NCBI RefSeq assembly: GCF_006517235.1
Contig: NZ_CP041188.1
Coordinates: 806,001-870,000, forward strand
DNA length: 64,000 bases
From: Pseudarthrobacter sp. NIBRBAC000502772
GTDB taxonomy: Bacteria; Actinomycetota; Actinomycetes; Actinomycetales; Micrococcaceae
Direction: 5' to 3'
Part shown: positions 16,639 through 25,075 of the stretch, one piece after another
Layout: each line of letters opens with the position of its first letter
Position numbering within the stretch: the stretch's first letter is position 1
Program-made: the position numbers and the translations under genes
The notes under the pieces: generated by a model
Seen by the model: only the letters and a program-made list of their open reading frames with translations
Databases searched by the model: none
Told to the model about the DNA's origin: nothing

Positions 16639-18105
16639 GTGTCTACAGAAGTCTCTTCGAACGCCTCCGGGCGGCCCGGGCCGGTTCCGGCGCCGAAGTC
16701 CTCCGTGCCGGAGAAGATGTCCCGCGAATCGGTGACCATCATCGCCACCTTGCTCGTGGCCACCTTTGTGGTGATCCTGAACGAGACCATCATGAATGTT
16801 GCCCTGCAGCGGCTGATGGTTGACCTTGGTGTGGACGCGCCCACCGTCCAGTGGCTCTCCACCGGCTTTATGCTCACCATGGCCGTGGTCATCCCCACTA
16901 CCGGGTTCATCCTCCAAAGCCTGTCCACCCGGGCCGTCTTTATGCTGGCCATGGGACTTTTCGCCGGCGGCACCGCCCTGGCCGCAGTGGCTCCCGGTTT
17001 TGAGATCCTGCTCCTGGCCCGCATCGTCCAGGCCGGCGGCACGGCCATCATGCTTCCGTTGCTGATGACCACCATCCTCACCCTCGTCCCGCTGGCCAAG
17101 CGCGGCGCTGTGATGGGGAACGTCAGCATCGCCATCTCCGTGGCACCGGCCATGGGGCCGACTGTCTCCGGGCTGATCCTGGAGCACTTCACCTGGCGCT
17201 TTATGTTCGTCTTTGTCCTGCCGGTCGCCCTGGCCGCGCTGGCCATCGGCGCCAAGTACCTGACGAACGTGGGCGAAACCGAGAAGACCAAACTCGACTT
17301 CCTCTCCGTACTGCTTACAGTTCCTGCCTTCGGTGGCCTGGTGTACGGTCTCAGCCAGATCGGCGGCGGCCAAAGCGGTCCGAGCGCCGTGGCCATCGCC
17401 GCGCTGGTCATGGGCGTCGCCAGCCTGACGGTCTTTGTGCTCCGCCAGCTCCGGCTGCAGAAGGCCGAAGCCCCGCTGCTGGACCTCCGCGCCTTCAACT
17501 TCAGGATGTTCACGGTCTCCGTCCTGCTGATGGTGGTGGCCATGATGGCGCTCTTCGGCGGCGTGATCCTGCTGCCGCTCTACCTGCAGGAAATCCGCGG
17601 CCTGGGGTCGCTGGAGACCGGGCTCGCGCTGCTTCCCGGCGGCCTGGCGATGGGCCTGCTGGGCCCGTTCATCGGCCGGCTGTTCGACAAAGTGGGCCCG
17701 CGGCCGCTCACCGTCACTGGTTCCGTGCTCATGGTGCTGGCCCTGTGGCAGTTCTCAACGCTCGACGCCGGCACTCCGGTCTGGTGGATCGTCACCCTCC
17801 ACGTGGGGCTCAGTTTCGGCCTGGCGCTGCTGTTCACCCCGGCATTTACCACCGGCCTGAACCCGCTGCCGCCGCATCTCTACTCGCACGGCTCGGCGAT
17901 CATGAGCACCACCCAGCAGGTAGCCGGTGCCGCCGGAACGGCGCTGCTGGTGTCCATCTTCGCCGTCGTCTCGGCCGCGTCGGGGCTCGTTGCCGGGATG
18001 AGCGCAGCGTTCCTGACGGCAACCGTCATAGCCCTCGCCGCCGTCGTGCTTTCCGCGATGATGCGCAAAACAGAAGGCGCCGCCCCGGGCCACGGCGCCC
18101 ACTAG
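16639..18105 (+). CDS. DHA2-family MFS multidrug-type exporter
   Basis: A 488-aa protein from the GTG at 16639, which has GGGGGAAC upstream; the frame is open for 20 more codons. It has about 14 membrane helices, with the family pattern LNETIMNVALQRL in helix 1 and WLSTGFMLTMAVVIPTTGF after it, and the long central hydrophilic segment KTKLDFLSV. DHA2 members export drugs or metabolites by proton antiport. No regulator is directly fused to it; the substrate is unknown. Its stop faces a tail-to-tail hydrolase gene across a large inverted repeat. Confidence 0.88.
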   Translation: MSTEVSSNASGRPGPVPAPKSSVPEKMSRESVTIIATLLVATFVVILNETIMNVALQRLMVDLGVDAPTVQWLSTGFMLTMAVVIPTTGFILQSLSTRAVFMLAMGLFAGGTALAAVAPGFEILLLARIVQAGGTAIMLPLLMTTILTLVPLAKRGAVMGNVSIAISVAPAMGPTVSGLILEHFTWRFMFVFVLPVALAALAIGAKYLTNVGETEKTKLDFLSVLLTVPAFGGLVYGLSQIGGGQSGPSAVAIAALVMGVASLTVFVLRQLRLQKAEAPLLDLRAFNFRMFTVSVLLMVVAMMALFGGVILLPLYLQEIRGLGSLETGLALLPGGLAMGLLGPFIGRLFDKVGPRPLTVTGSVLMVLALWQFSTLDAGTPVWWIVTLHVGLSFGLALLFTPAFTTGLNPLPPHLYSHGSAIMSTTQQVAGAAGTALLVSIFAVVSAASGLVAGMSAAFLTATVIALAAVVLSAMMRKTEGAAPGHGAH

Positions 18106-18121
18106 CGGACACCTCCAATCC

Positions 18122-18182
18122 AACGCGGGGTCACATTGCGCCCTCCCGGACCGCCGGATGGGGCGATAAGTGACCACGCGTT
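18122..18182. repeat. 61-bp inverted-repeat element between convergent genes
   Basis: Outer arms AACGCGGGGTCAC (18122-18134) and GTGACCACGCGTT (18170-18182) pair over 13 positions with one mismatch. The inner sequence has a further partial match (GCGCCC against GGGGCG). There is no T-run on either side. It may act as a two-way terminator for the MFS gene and the facing hydrolase, or be a REP-like dispersed element. Confidence 0.7.
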
Positions 18183-18195
18183 GAAGTGATGGAGG

Positions 18196-19026
18196 CTAGC
18201 CGGCGAAGAAGTCGCTCAGCTCGGCGATGAGCTTGTCCGGGGCGCGGAGGACGCCGTCGTGGCCGGCCCCATGGAGGATGGTGTAGCTGGAGCCGGTCAG
18301 GATGTCGTGGATCTGGCCGCAGGCAACACCGAAGTACGCGGGGCTCTTCTCGCCCACAATAATCAGCGTTTCCAGGGGCAGCTCCAGGAACGGCTCGGCC
18401 GGCATGTCCGCGGCGATGATCGCCTTGATTTCCCGGACGCCGGTGCGCATCAGTTCACGCTGCTGCTTGCCCTCGGACGTGCCGGCGGTCAGCTTGTTGG
18501 CGATGGTGAGCATGGACAGCGGCATCCGTGAGCGGGTGCCCGCCTCAAGGCCGCGCTGCAGCACGGCCAGGGCGCGGTCATCGTCCCCGGCAGCCGTGGC
18601 GCGTTCGTATTCAGTGGTCCAGTCGGCCTTCACGCTGTGGTTCACGGACACAGCGGGATCATACACGGCCAGCCGCTCCACCGGAAGGGTCCTGGCCGCG
18701 TGCAGGGCCACCGCGCCGCCGAAGCTGTGGCCGAAGACGTCCGTGCTGGAGGTGTGTTTCATCACGGCGTTCAGGTCCCGGATGTCAGCGTCCAGCGTGT
18801 AATCCTCGGCCTGCGGCGACGACGAACCCCGGCCCCTGCGGTTGAAGGTGTGGACCGGGCGGCCCAAGGCTGCGCTGAGCTTCTGGGCGAACTTTGTGTA
18901 GTCGGCGGCGGTCACCATGGAGGCCGGGACCACAACAACGCCGGAGCCGGCGGACGCCAGTTCAGCACCCGTGGAGTAGAGCTCCAGCGTGCCGCCGTCG
19001 GGGGTTTTGATGTTCTCGCTCGTCAT
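18196..19026 (-). CDS. Alpha/beta hydrolase (tandem copy 1)
   Basis: A 276-aa alpha/beta-fold hydrolase. The nucleophile elbow GHSFGG puts the catalytic Ser at aa 101; an acidic residue follows near DPAVS and a C-terminal GAGHDGVL supplies the His. The RRGRG segment typical of this group is near aa 63-67. It is the last of three related same-strand genes separated by 34-37 bp, so probably an operon that arose by duplication. Substrate unknown; no signal peptide. Confidence 0.85.
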   Translation of the reverse strand: MTSENIKTPDGGTLELYSTGAELASAGSGVVVVPASMVTAADYTKFAQKLSAALGRPVHTFNRRGRGSSSPQAEDYTLDADIRDLNAVMKHTSSTDVFGHSFGGAVALHAARTLPVERLAVYDPAVSVNHSVKADWTTEYERATAAGDDDRALAVLQRGLEAGTRSRMPLSMLTIANKLTAGTSEGKQQRELMRTGVREIKAIIAADMPAEPFLELPLETLIIVGEKSPAYFGVACGQIHDILTGSSYTILHGAGHDGVLRAPDKLIAELSDFFAG

Positions 19027-19060
19027 GATCCGAGCCTAGCCGAGCAACCTGCGGAAAGCC

Positions 19061-19924
19061 TTAGCCCCTGAAGTATTCCGCGATGTCAGTGACAAGTTCC
19101 TTCACCGCGGCGGGAACGGAGCCGTGGAAGCCTTTGGGTGAGAGCTCGAACGTGCTCCCCGGGACGGCAGCGTGAAGGCGCTGGGCCGTGACCTTGTAGT
19201 AGCTCGGGCTCTTCCCGCCCACCATAAAGTGCGTGTTGGCGGGCAGGACGGCGAAGTTCCTGGCATGCTCGGCTTCGTCATACGCGGCACGCAGTTCGCC
19301 CACGCCCGTGGGCATCAGCTCCCGGAGCATCCTGTTCACCTTGGTGCGGGACACCACGGCCATCAGCCCCGCAAGGACCGGCTCGGGGATCTTTGAAAGC
19401 GCAGTGCCCGGCTGCATGCCTTTTTTCATCCGGGCCATGGCATGACCCACCTTGCCGGCGTTCACCGCAGCCTCGAAGTCGTCCAGCCACGACATGTCAA
19501 TGCTGCCGTCGATGTTGACGGCAGCATCGTAGACCGCCAGCTTGTCCGGCTCGTACGGAGTCCCCACGAACTCCTGGACGGCGTTCAGCGCCACCGACCC
19601 GCCCAGGCTGTGGCCCAGGACGTTGCGGGCGCCCGTGGCATCCATGACCGTGCGGACATCGGCAATCTCCGTGGCCATGGAATAGTCGGCCGGCTGCTCG
19701 GTGGAGTTGCCCCTCCCGCGCCGGTCATAGACATCCACTGCCCACCCGTCGCCCAGCCCGTCGGCCAAAGCCATCGAGAACGGCCGGTAGATCAGGGCCG
19801 TGAGGAACGCCCCGCCGATGACCACCACCCGGCGCTCTCCCGGCGCATCCTCGGTTCCGTAGCTGTACAAAGCCAGCCTGCCGCCGTCGTGCGTGGGCAC
19901 TTCCTGCTCGTTCACGCTCCCCAT
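19061..19924 (-). CDS. Alpha/beta hydrolase (tandem copy 2)
   Basis: A 287-aa hydrolase from the ATG at 19924; eight more codons are open upstream but the context MGSVNEQEVPTHDGG aligns with the sister proteins. Catalytic Ser is at about aa 106 in GHSLGG, His in the C-terminal GFHGSVP. The DRRGRGNS segment matches the sister genes. Middle gene of the tandem set. Confidence 0.85.
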   Translation of the reverse strand: MGSVNEQEVPTHDGGRLALYSYGTEDAPGERRVVVIGGAFLTALIYRPFSMALADGLGDGWAVDVYDRRGRGNSTEQPADYSMATEIADVRTVMDATGARNVLGHSLGGSVALNAVQEFVGTPYEPDKLAVYDAAVNIDGSIDMSWLDDFEAAVNAGKVGHAMARMKKGMQPGTALSKIPEPVLAGLMAVVSRTKVNRMLRELMPTGVGELRAAYDEAEHARNFAVLPANTHFMVGGKSPSYYKVTAQRLHAAVPGSTFELSPKGFHGSVPAAVKELVTDIAEYFRG

Positions 19925-19960
19925 CCTAGGCGCGCGGCAAAGCCCCACCGGCGAAGCGCC

Positions 19961-20845
19961 CTACCGGCGCCTCCCCAGCCTCCGGACCCGGCTGTCGCTG
20001 CCGTTGATGAACCGGGCAATCCGCACGGCGAGCCCCTTGCCGGGACGGATGGGACCCTCGTGCAGCTGGCCGGGGACTACCTGGAAGTTGATGCATGGCA
20101 CGGCGGCCGCCAGTTGCCGCCCCGTCTCGGCAAAATACGCCGGACTCCAGCCGCCGCTGAGCATCAGGACGGGGGTGGTGAGGGCGGTGAAATGGTCCAG
20201 TTCGGCTTCGGCGTCCAGTACGGCACGCATTTCGGTGACGGCCGTGGGCAGCAGCTGCCGCATCTCCGCGCCCAGGTTGGTCCTGGCCGAGAGGATGCTC
20301 AGCATCCGCAGCGCGCCGAGCGGGAGGTAGGACAGCGGACCCGCCGTGGCCAGGCCCTGGACCAGGTGCGCCCAGGCGTGGTTGAGCTGGCCCGCAGCGA
20401 CGGCATCCTCAAGCTCCGGCCGCCAGCGGTGGCTCAGGTTTCCGGACAGCGACACCGCGGCGTCATAGGTCACCAGCCGGCCCACGGGCAGGGTCCGGGC
20501 CGCCTGCAGCGCCACGAAGCCGCCGTAGCTGTGGGCCACCACATCCGTCGCGCCGGTCTGGCGCATGACCGCCGCGAGGTCGCTGACCTCCGTCTTCACC
20601 GAATAGTCCTCCGGCTGCGGGGCTGACCCCGCCCTGCCGCGCCGGTTGTAGCAGTGCACCGGCCGGCCCAGCAGGACGCTGAGCTTCCGGGCAAAGGGCC
20701 GGTAGAGGGCGTCGGTGACCAAAGTGCCGTGGATGAGTACGACGCCGGGAGGTCCCGCCGTCGTCGGGTCCAGCCCCGCGGGGGTGCGGAAGGAGTGCAC
20801 GTCGAGGCGCCCGCCGTCCTCCGCTTCAACTTTCCACGTCTCCAC
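19961..20845 (-). CDS. Alpha/beta hydrolase (tandem copy 3, variant nucleophile elbow)
   Basis: A 294-aa hydrolase, first gene of the tandem set. It has the oxyanion-side motif VLIHG, the NRRGRAG segment, and a nucleophile elbow AHSYGG with Ser at about aa 106. Ala replaces the usual first Gly of GxSxG, which other hydrolases tolerate. The C-terminal His is in GQLHEGP. GTG start. It diverges from lysS with 67 bp between the starts. Confidence 0.83.
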   Translation of the reverse strand: METWKVEAEDGGRLDVHSFRTPAGLDPTTAGPPGVVLIHGTLVTDALYRPFARKLSVLLGRPVHCYNRRGRAGSAPQPEDYSVKTEVSDLAAVMRQTGATDVVAHSYGGFVALQAARTLPVGRLVTYDAAVSLSGNLSHRWRPELEDAVAAGQLNHAWAHLVQGLATAGPLSYLPLGALRMLSILSARTNLGAEMRQLLPTAVTEMRAVLDAEAELDHFTALTTPVLMLSGGWSPAYFAETGRQLAAAVPCINFQVVPGQLHEGPIRPGKGLAVRIARFINGSDSRVRRLGRRR

Positions 20846-20912
20846 AGCCCGAGTCTATGCCTGGGCGTCCGCCGGGAGCCGGCGGCGCGAACTCCCGGTA
20901 AACTTGGGGATT

Positions 20913-22445
20913 GTGACTTCCCAAAACACCCCCACCCCAAAAAATGCCCCAGAGCCGCTCGACGCCAGCGAGCAGATGCGCATCCGCATGGACAAGCGTG
21001 CAAAGCTGATCGAGCGGGGCACCGAGGCATATCCGGTGGGTGTGGAACGCACGCATTCCCTCACGGAGATCCGCGAAAAGTACGCGCACCTTGAGGCTGA
21101 CGACACCACGGGCGACGTTGTGGGCGTCACCGGCCGGGTGGTTTTTGTGCGCAATACCGGCAAGCTCTGCTTCGCCACGCTCCAGGAAGGCGGCGTCGAC
21201 GGCAAAGGCACCCGGCTCCAGGCGATGCTCAGCCTGGCCAACGTGGGCGAGGAAGCGCTCGCGGACTGGAAGGCGCTGGTGGACCTCGGCGACCACGTGT
21301 TCATCAAGGGCGAAGTGATTTCCTCCCGCCGCGGCGAGCTGTCCGTGATGGCCGAGTCCTGGTCGATGGCCTCCAAAGCGCTCCGTCCGTTGCCGGTGCT
21401 GCACGCGGAACTGAACGAGGAAACCCGCGTCCGCCAGCGCTACGTGGACCTGATGGTGCGCGACGAAGCCCGCGAAATGGTCTACACGCGCGCCGCGATT
21501 ACGCGTTCCATCCGCGAGAGCCTGCACCGCCACAGCTACGTCGAAGTGGAAACCCCCATCCTGCAGCTGGTCCACGGCGGCGCCCTGGCCCGGCCGTTCG
21601 AGACGCACATGAACGCGTTCGACCAGAAAATGACCCTCCGCATTGCCACCGAGCTTTACCTCAAGCGTGCTGTTGTGGGCGGGATCGACCGCGTCTACGA
21701 CATGGGCCGCGTCTTCCGCAACGAGGGCGTGGACTCCACCCACAGCCCCGAATTCACCACCCTGGAGTGCTACGAAGCCTGGGCGGACCAGTTCGTCATG
21801 GCCGAGCGCATCAAGGAGATCATCCTCGACGCCGCGGACGCCGTGGGTGTGGGCCGAACCCTCCAGACGGAAGCCGGGGAAATCAACCTCGACGGCGACT
21901 GGGCCTGGGTTTCGGTTTACCCCGGACTGTCCGACGCCGTTGGCCAGGAAGTCACGCCGGACACTTCGCTTGAGGTGCTGCGCGAAATCGCCCAAAAGCA
22001 CGAGGTCAAGGTGGACCCGAAGTGGGACGCCGAGAAACTGGCCGTGGAACTGTTCGGCGAAATTGTGGAGCCCACACTGCTGAACCCCACATTTGTGTAC
22101 GACTACCCGCCGTCTGCCCAGCCGCTGGCCCGCCCGCACCGGAACGACGGCCGGCTGATCGAAGCCTGGGACCTCATCATCGGAGGCATGGAACGCGGCA
22201 CGGCCTTCTCCGAGCTGATCGACCCCGTCATCCAGCGTGAGCGGCTGACTGAACAGTCGCGGCACGCTGCCGCGGGCGATGTCGAGGCCATGCAGCTGGA
22301 CGAGGACTTCCTGCGGGCCCTCGAATACGGCGCGCCGCCCATGGGCGGCATCGGCTTGGGTATTGACCGGCTGGTGATGTTGTTCACCGGCGCCGGTATC
22401 CGCGAAACTATCCTTTTCCCGCTTCTGAAGCCCGAAGGCCACTAA
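20913..22445 (+). CDS. lysS: Lysyl-tRNA synthetase (class II)
   Basis: A 510-aa enzyme charging tRNA-Lys. An OB-fold anticodon-binding domain (about aa 60-165) precedes the class II catalytic core with VETPILQLVHGGALARPF, motif 2 (FRNEGVDSTHSPEFTTLE) and motif 3 (GIGLGIDRLVMLF). The GTG at 20913 gives the usual N-terminus; the frame is open upstream inside the divergent region. GGALARPF replaces the common GGAxARPF form without change of key residues. The gene is followed two bases later by a small membrane protein. The only tRNA in the window is also tRNA-Lys, 31 kb away. Confidence 0.96.
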   Translation: MTSQNTPTPKNAPEPLDASEQMRIRMDKRAKLIERGTEAYPVGVERTHSLTEIREKYAHLEADDTTGDVVGVTGRVVFVRNTGKLCFATLQEGGVDGKGTRLQAMLSLANVGEEALADWKALVDLGDHVFIKGEVISSRRGELSVMAESWSMASKALRPLPVLHAELNEETRVRQRYVDLMVRDEAREMVYTRAAITRSIRESLHRHSYVEVETPILQLVHGGALARPFETHMNAFDQKMTLRIATELYLKRAVVGGIDRVYDMGRVFRNEGVDSTHSPEFTTLECYEAWADQFVMAERIKEIILDAADAVGVGRTLQTEAGEINLDGDWAWVSVYPGLSDAVGQEVTPDTSLEVLREIAQKHEVKVDPKWDAEKLAVELFGEIVEPTLLNPTFVYDYPPSAQPLARPHRNDGRLIEAWDLIIGGMERGTAFSELIDPVIQRERLTEQSRHAAAGDVEAMQLDEDFLRALEYGAPPMGGIGLGIDRLVMLFTGAGIRETILFPLLKPEGH

Positions 22446-22447
22446 TC

Positions 22448-22627
22448 ATGGAATATGTAGCCGTACTCCTGCCCTCGCTTGTGGTTGGCCTGCTTTTCTG
22501 GTTCGCCATGAAATCCATCTTCAATGCCGATAAGTCCGAGCGTAAGGCCGAAGCGCGGGCCAAGGCCGAGGCGGAATCGCGTTCCGCAGCGCCATTGAAC
22601 GAACAGAACCCGGAAACGGACAAATAG
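22448..22627 (+). CDS. Small single-pass membrane protein between lysS and lsr2
   Basis: A 59-aa open frame starting two bases after the lysS stop. It begins MEYVAVLLPSLVVGLLFWF, one clear membrane helix, followed by a charged Lys/Glu/Ala-rich tail ending EQNPETDK. The codon pattern is GC-rich at third positions, as in neighbours, and spacing to lysS indicates a shared transcript. I recall similar short proteins after lysS in relatives of this genus, but no function is known. Confidence 0.75.
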   Translation: MEYVAVLLPSLVVGLLFWFAMKSIFNADKSERKAEARAKAEAESRSAAPLNEQNPETDK

Positions 22628-22645
22628 CTCGAAAGAGGTTCTGCG

Positions 22646-22671
22646 GGTTCCTGTGGATTTCCACAGGAACC
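22646..22671 (+). terminator. Hairpin after lysS and the small membrane protein
   Basis: A perfect 11-bp stem GGTTCCTGTGG / CCACAGGAACC with an ATTT loop, 18 bp after the stop. No T-run follows, which is common for actinobacterial terminators. It would separate the lysS unit from lsr2. Confidence 0.7.
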
Positions 22672-22681
22672 ATCCGACGCT

Positions 22682-22711
22682 TTGACGCGTTGCCATTAAG
22701 AGGTTCATACT
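22682..22711 (+). promoter_or_regulatory. Candidate sigma-70-type promoter of lsr2
   Basis: TTGACG (22682-22687) and CATACT (22706-22711) are 18 bp apart, and lie about 60 bp before the lsr2 ATG in a locally AT-rich stretch after a terminator. The fit to the housekeeping consensus is good for this GC-rich genome. Confidence 0.45.
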
Positions 22712-22771
22712 TTTAATAGGAACATCCTCATTTTCTGACAACCGAACCTTTCCAAGAGGAAGACATATTTA

Positions 22772-23101
22772 ATGGCACAGAAAGTAAACATCATCCTCGT
22801 CGATGATCTGGATGGGGGATCTGCGGACGAGAATGTCCGTTTTGGCCTCGATGGGGTCAGCTACGAAATCGATCTGTCCTCGGCCAACGCGGCCGAGCTC
22901 CGTTCTGCCCTGGAGCGCTTTGTTGCCGCCGGGCGCAAGACCTCGGCCGGCAGAGCCACCCGCACCAAAGCGGTAGTAGGCCCCCGCACCAACGACTCCG
23001 CGCAGATCCGTCAATGGGCGCGGGATAACGGCTACACGGTTAACAGCCGCGGCCGAATTCAGGCTGAAATCCAGGAAGCCTACCAAAAGGCAAATTCCTG
23101 A
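22772..23101 (+). CDS. lsr2: Lsr2-family nucleoid-associated protein
   Basis: A 109-aa H-NS-like DNA-bridging protein that silences AT-rich and horizontally acquired DNA. The N-terminal dimerisation domain begins MAQKVNIILVDDLDGG. The C-terminal DNA-binding domain has the AT-hook-like core within RQWARDNGYTVNSRGRI. Length is normal. A strong terminator follows. Position next to lysS and clpC matches the mycobacterial order. Confidence 0.95.
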   Translation: MAQKVNIILVDDLDGGSADENVRFGLDGVSYEIDLSSANAAELRSALERFVAAGRKTSAGRATRTKAVVGPRTNDSAQIRQWARDNGYTVNSRGRIQAEIQEAYQKANS

Positions 23102-23128
23102 CTTACGCCTCTCCGACGGCGTATTAGG

Positions 23129-23164
23129 CCCTGTCTTCACCTTCGGGTGGGGGCAGGGTTTTTT
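23129..23164 (+). terminator. Intrinsic terminator of lsr2
   Basis: A 13-bp stem with several G-U pairs (CCCTGTCTTCACC against GGTGGGGGCAGGG), a TTCG tetraloop and six T residues. This is the most classical terminator in the window. Confidence 0.88.
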
Positions 23165-23395
23165 GATGCCTTTTTTGAATGCGCAAAGACGGGCTTGGGT
23201 ATGCGCAAAATCCTTGCTGACTAACGGCCTCCGGGCGCGCCGTTGGGCTAATCGTCGCGCAATTTTCTTGGGATGAGCCTGCGATTCGGTTTGAGCCTTC
23301 GGTCCGGGACGCCCGCTCGAATTCGCCCACTCGAATCTTTGCGTGGCGGGAGCCTGGAATGTCTGGAATTCGCGGGTAGTGGCGGTTTGCGGGCC
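23165..23395. other. Non-coding stretch left of the ISL3 element
   Basis: Together with the lsr2 terminator this makes a gap of about 300 bp from lsr2 to the insertion sequence. I see no plausible gene, RNA or repeat in it. After removing the IS it would join directly to 24898-25075, also without a clear gene, so the insertion appears to be intergenic. Confidence 0.5.
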
Positions 23396-23403
23396 GGTTT
23401 ACG
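23396..23403. repeat. Left 8-bp target duplication of the ISL3 element
   Basis: GGTTTACG, identical to 24890-24897 on the other side of the element. An 8-bp duplication is the length typical of ISL3-family insertion. Confidence 0.9.
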
Positions 23404-24889
23404 GGCCCTTCGCAGATGAGCGTGGTTAGGGCGGTCTGAGACTGGCGCCGCGGGGTAGGGCAGTTTCCGGTGCGGCGTGGTGCAGCGGAAAAGAAGTCAG
23501 GGCCTCTTTGAATTGGAAGCGACCAAGCAAACCAAAACCAAAAGAGACCCTGACATGAATAACTCTATGTCTTGTTCTGATGGCCGCTGGTGCACGCGCG
23601 CGGATGCGCTGCTCGGTGTCGAAGGCGTACACGTCAGCTCCGTCACAGCAACCCCAGGCGGACTGATTCTGAGCGTCGAGACCGGGGAGGACGTCACCGG
23701 CTGCCCCGACTGCGGCGTCGTTGCGGTCGGGCACGGGCGCCGGCAGGTTCGGCTCCATGACATTCCCTGTTTCGGCAGGCCGGTGCGGCTGCTGTGGGCC
23801 AAGCGTGTCTGGCGCTGCCCGGATCCGGACTGCCCGAGGACGACGTTCACCGAGGAGCACCCGCTGGCCGGGCCCCGGGCGAAACTTACCGACCGTGCCG
23901 TGAACTGGGCAACCGACGCGCTGCAGCATTTCGACACCTCGGTATCGGCACTGGCCCACCAGCTCGGCGTCTCCTGGCACACCGTGTGGCACGGGATCCG
24001 GGCCGAGGCCGCACGGCGGATCGCTGACACAGGCCGGCTGAAGGGGGTGAATGCGCTCGGCGTCGACGAACATGTCTGGGCCCACACTGGTCCGCCCGGC
24101 ACCGGGATGGTCACCGGGATCGTGGATCACACCCGCGACGCGGACGGCATCGTTCACGCCCGGCTGCTGGACCTCGTGCCGGGACGCTCCGGCAAGGCCT
24201 ACGCCGACTGGCTCAAAGACCGCGGCACCGGGTTCACCGCCGGGATCAAGACCGCTGCGCTGGATCCGTTCCGCGGCTACGCGAACGCGATCCGTGACGA
24301 ACTGCCCGAAGCCATCACCGTCCTGGATGCCTTCCACGTCGTGAAACTGGGTTCGGCCATGGTCGATGAGGTCCGCCGCCGGGTCCAGCAGGACACCCTG
24401 GGACACCGCGGCCGCAAGGGCGATCCGCTCTACGGGATCCGCAGGACCCTGCAGATCGGCGCCGAACACCTCAGCGAGAAACAGGCCGCACGCCTCGATG
24501 CGAAACTCACCATCGGGGACCCGGACCACGAAGTCACGCTGGCCTGGCAGTGCTACCAGAAGCTCCGCAACATCTACCACGCAAGGCCGGAACGCGGCCG
24601 TGAACTCGTCACCGAGGTCATCGCGTCGTTCCCGACCTGCCCCATCCCGGAAGTCGCCCGCCTCGGCCGGACACTCAAACAATGGAAAGCCGCGATCTTG
24701 GCCTACTTCGACACCCTCGGCGCCTCCAACGGCCCCACCGAGGCGATCAATGGCGTCATCGAGACCACCCGCAGAATAGCGCGAGGCTTCCGCAACTTCC
24801 CCAACTACAGAATCAGATGCCTACTCGCCGCCGGCGGCCACCGTCCCTACCGGGCAAAACAAACCAACCATGCCTAAATGCGAAGGGCC
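23404..24889 (+). mobile_element. Intact ISL3-family insertion sequence, 1486 bp
   Basis: The element is bounded by inverted ends beginning GGCCCTTCGCA (left, 23404-23414) and its exact complement (right, 24879-24889), with weaker matching over about 14 further bases. Both ends are flanked by GGTTTACG. It contains a single full-length transposase gene. Identical ends and target duplication indicate recent insertion and a probably functional element. Confidence 0.93.
23555..24877 (+). CDS. ISL3-family transposase
   Basis: A 440-aa DDE transposase. The N-terminal zinc ribbon has CPDCG and CPDPDC pairs, followed by a helix-turn-helix (LAHQLGVSWHTVWHGI). Catalytic acidic residues lie in GVDEHVW (Asp ~170), VLDAFHVVKL (Asp ~258) and GPTEAINGVIE (Glu ~396). 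The ATG at 23555 fits the family N-terminus; the frame is open upstream within the left end. The stop falls inside the right end of the element. No frameshift or internal stop. Confidence 0.94.
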   Translation: MNNSMSCSDGRWCTRADALLGVEGVHVSSVTATPGGLILSVETGEDVTGCPDCGVVAVGHGRRQVRLHDIPCFGRPVRLLWAKRVWRCPDPDCPRTTFTEEHPLAGPRAKLTDRAVNWATDALQHFDTSVSALAHQLGVSWHTVWHGIRAEAARRIADTGRLKGVNALGVDEHVWAHTGPPGTGMVTGIVDHTRDADGIVHARLLDLVPGRSGKAYADWLKDRGTGFTAGIKTAALDPFRGYANAIRDELPEAITVLDAFHVVKLGSAMVDEVRRRVQQDTLGHRGRKGDPLYGIRRTLQIGAEHLSEKQAARLDAKLTIGDPDHEVTLAWQCYQKLRNIYHARPERGRELVTEVIASFPTCPIPEVARLGRTLKQWKAAILAYFDTLGASNGPTEAINGVIETTRRIARGFRNFPNYRIRCLLAAGGHRPYRAKQTNHA

Positions 24890-24897
24890 GGTTTACG
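24890..24897. repeat. Right 8-bp target duplication of the ISL3 element
   Basis: GGTTTACG, matching 23396-23403 exactly and defining the right boundary of the insertion. Confidence 0.9.
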
Positions 24898-25075
24898 CAG
24901 TCCTGGCGGCGCTCCTATTGTTATTGGCGGCACCCCTCGGTGCTCGTGCCTACGCGGACTCGAGCCGCGTGTCAGTCAGGGTGGCGGTTCCGCGGTTCCT
25001 GGCGGCGGGAGCCTGAACGACGGAACAACTCACACGGCGCTGTTCGACTTCCGGAAATAGCGCGCTGGTGCAGTC

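Noticed and set aside
20826..22442. 538-codon open frame antisense to lysS
   Set aside because: Shadow of the synthetase gene, with no recognisable motif.
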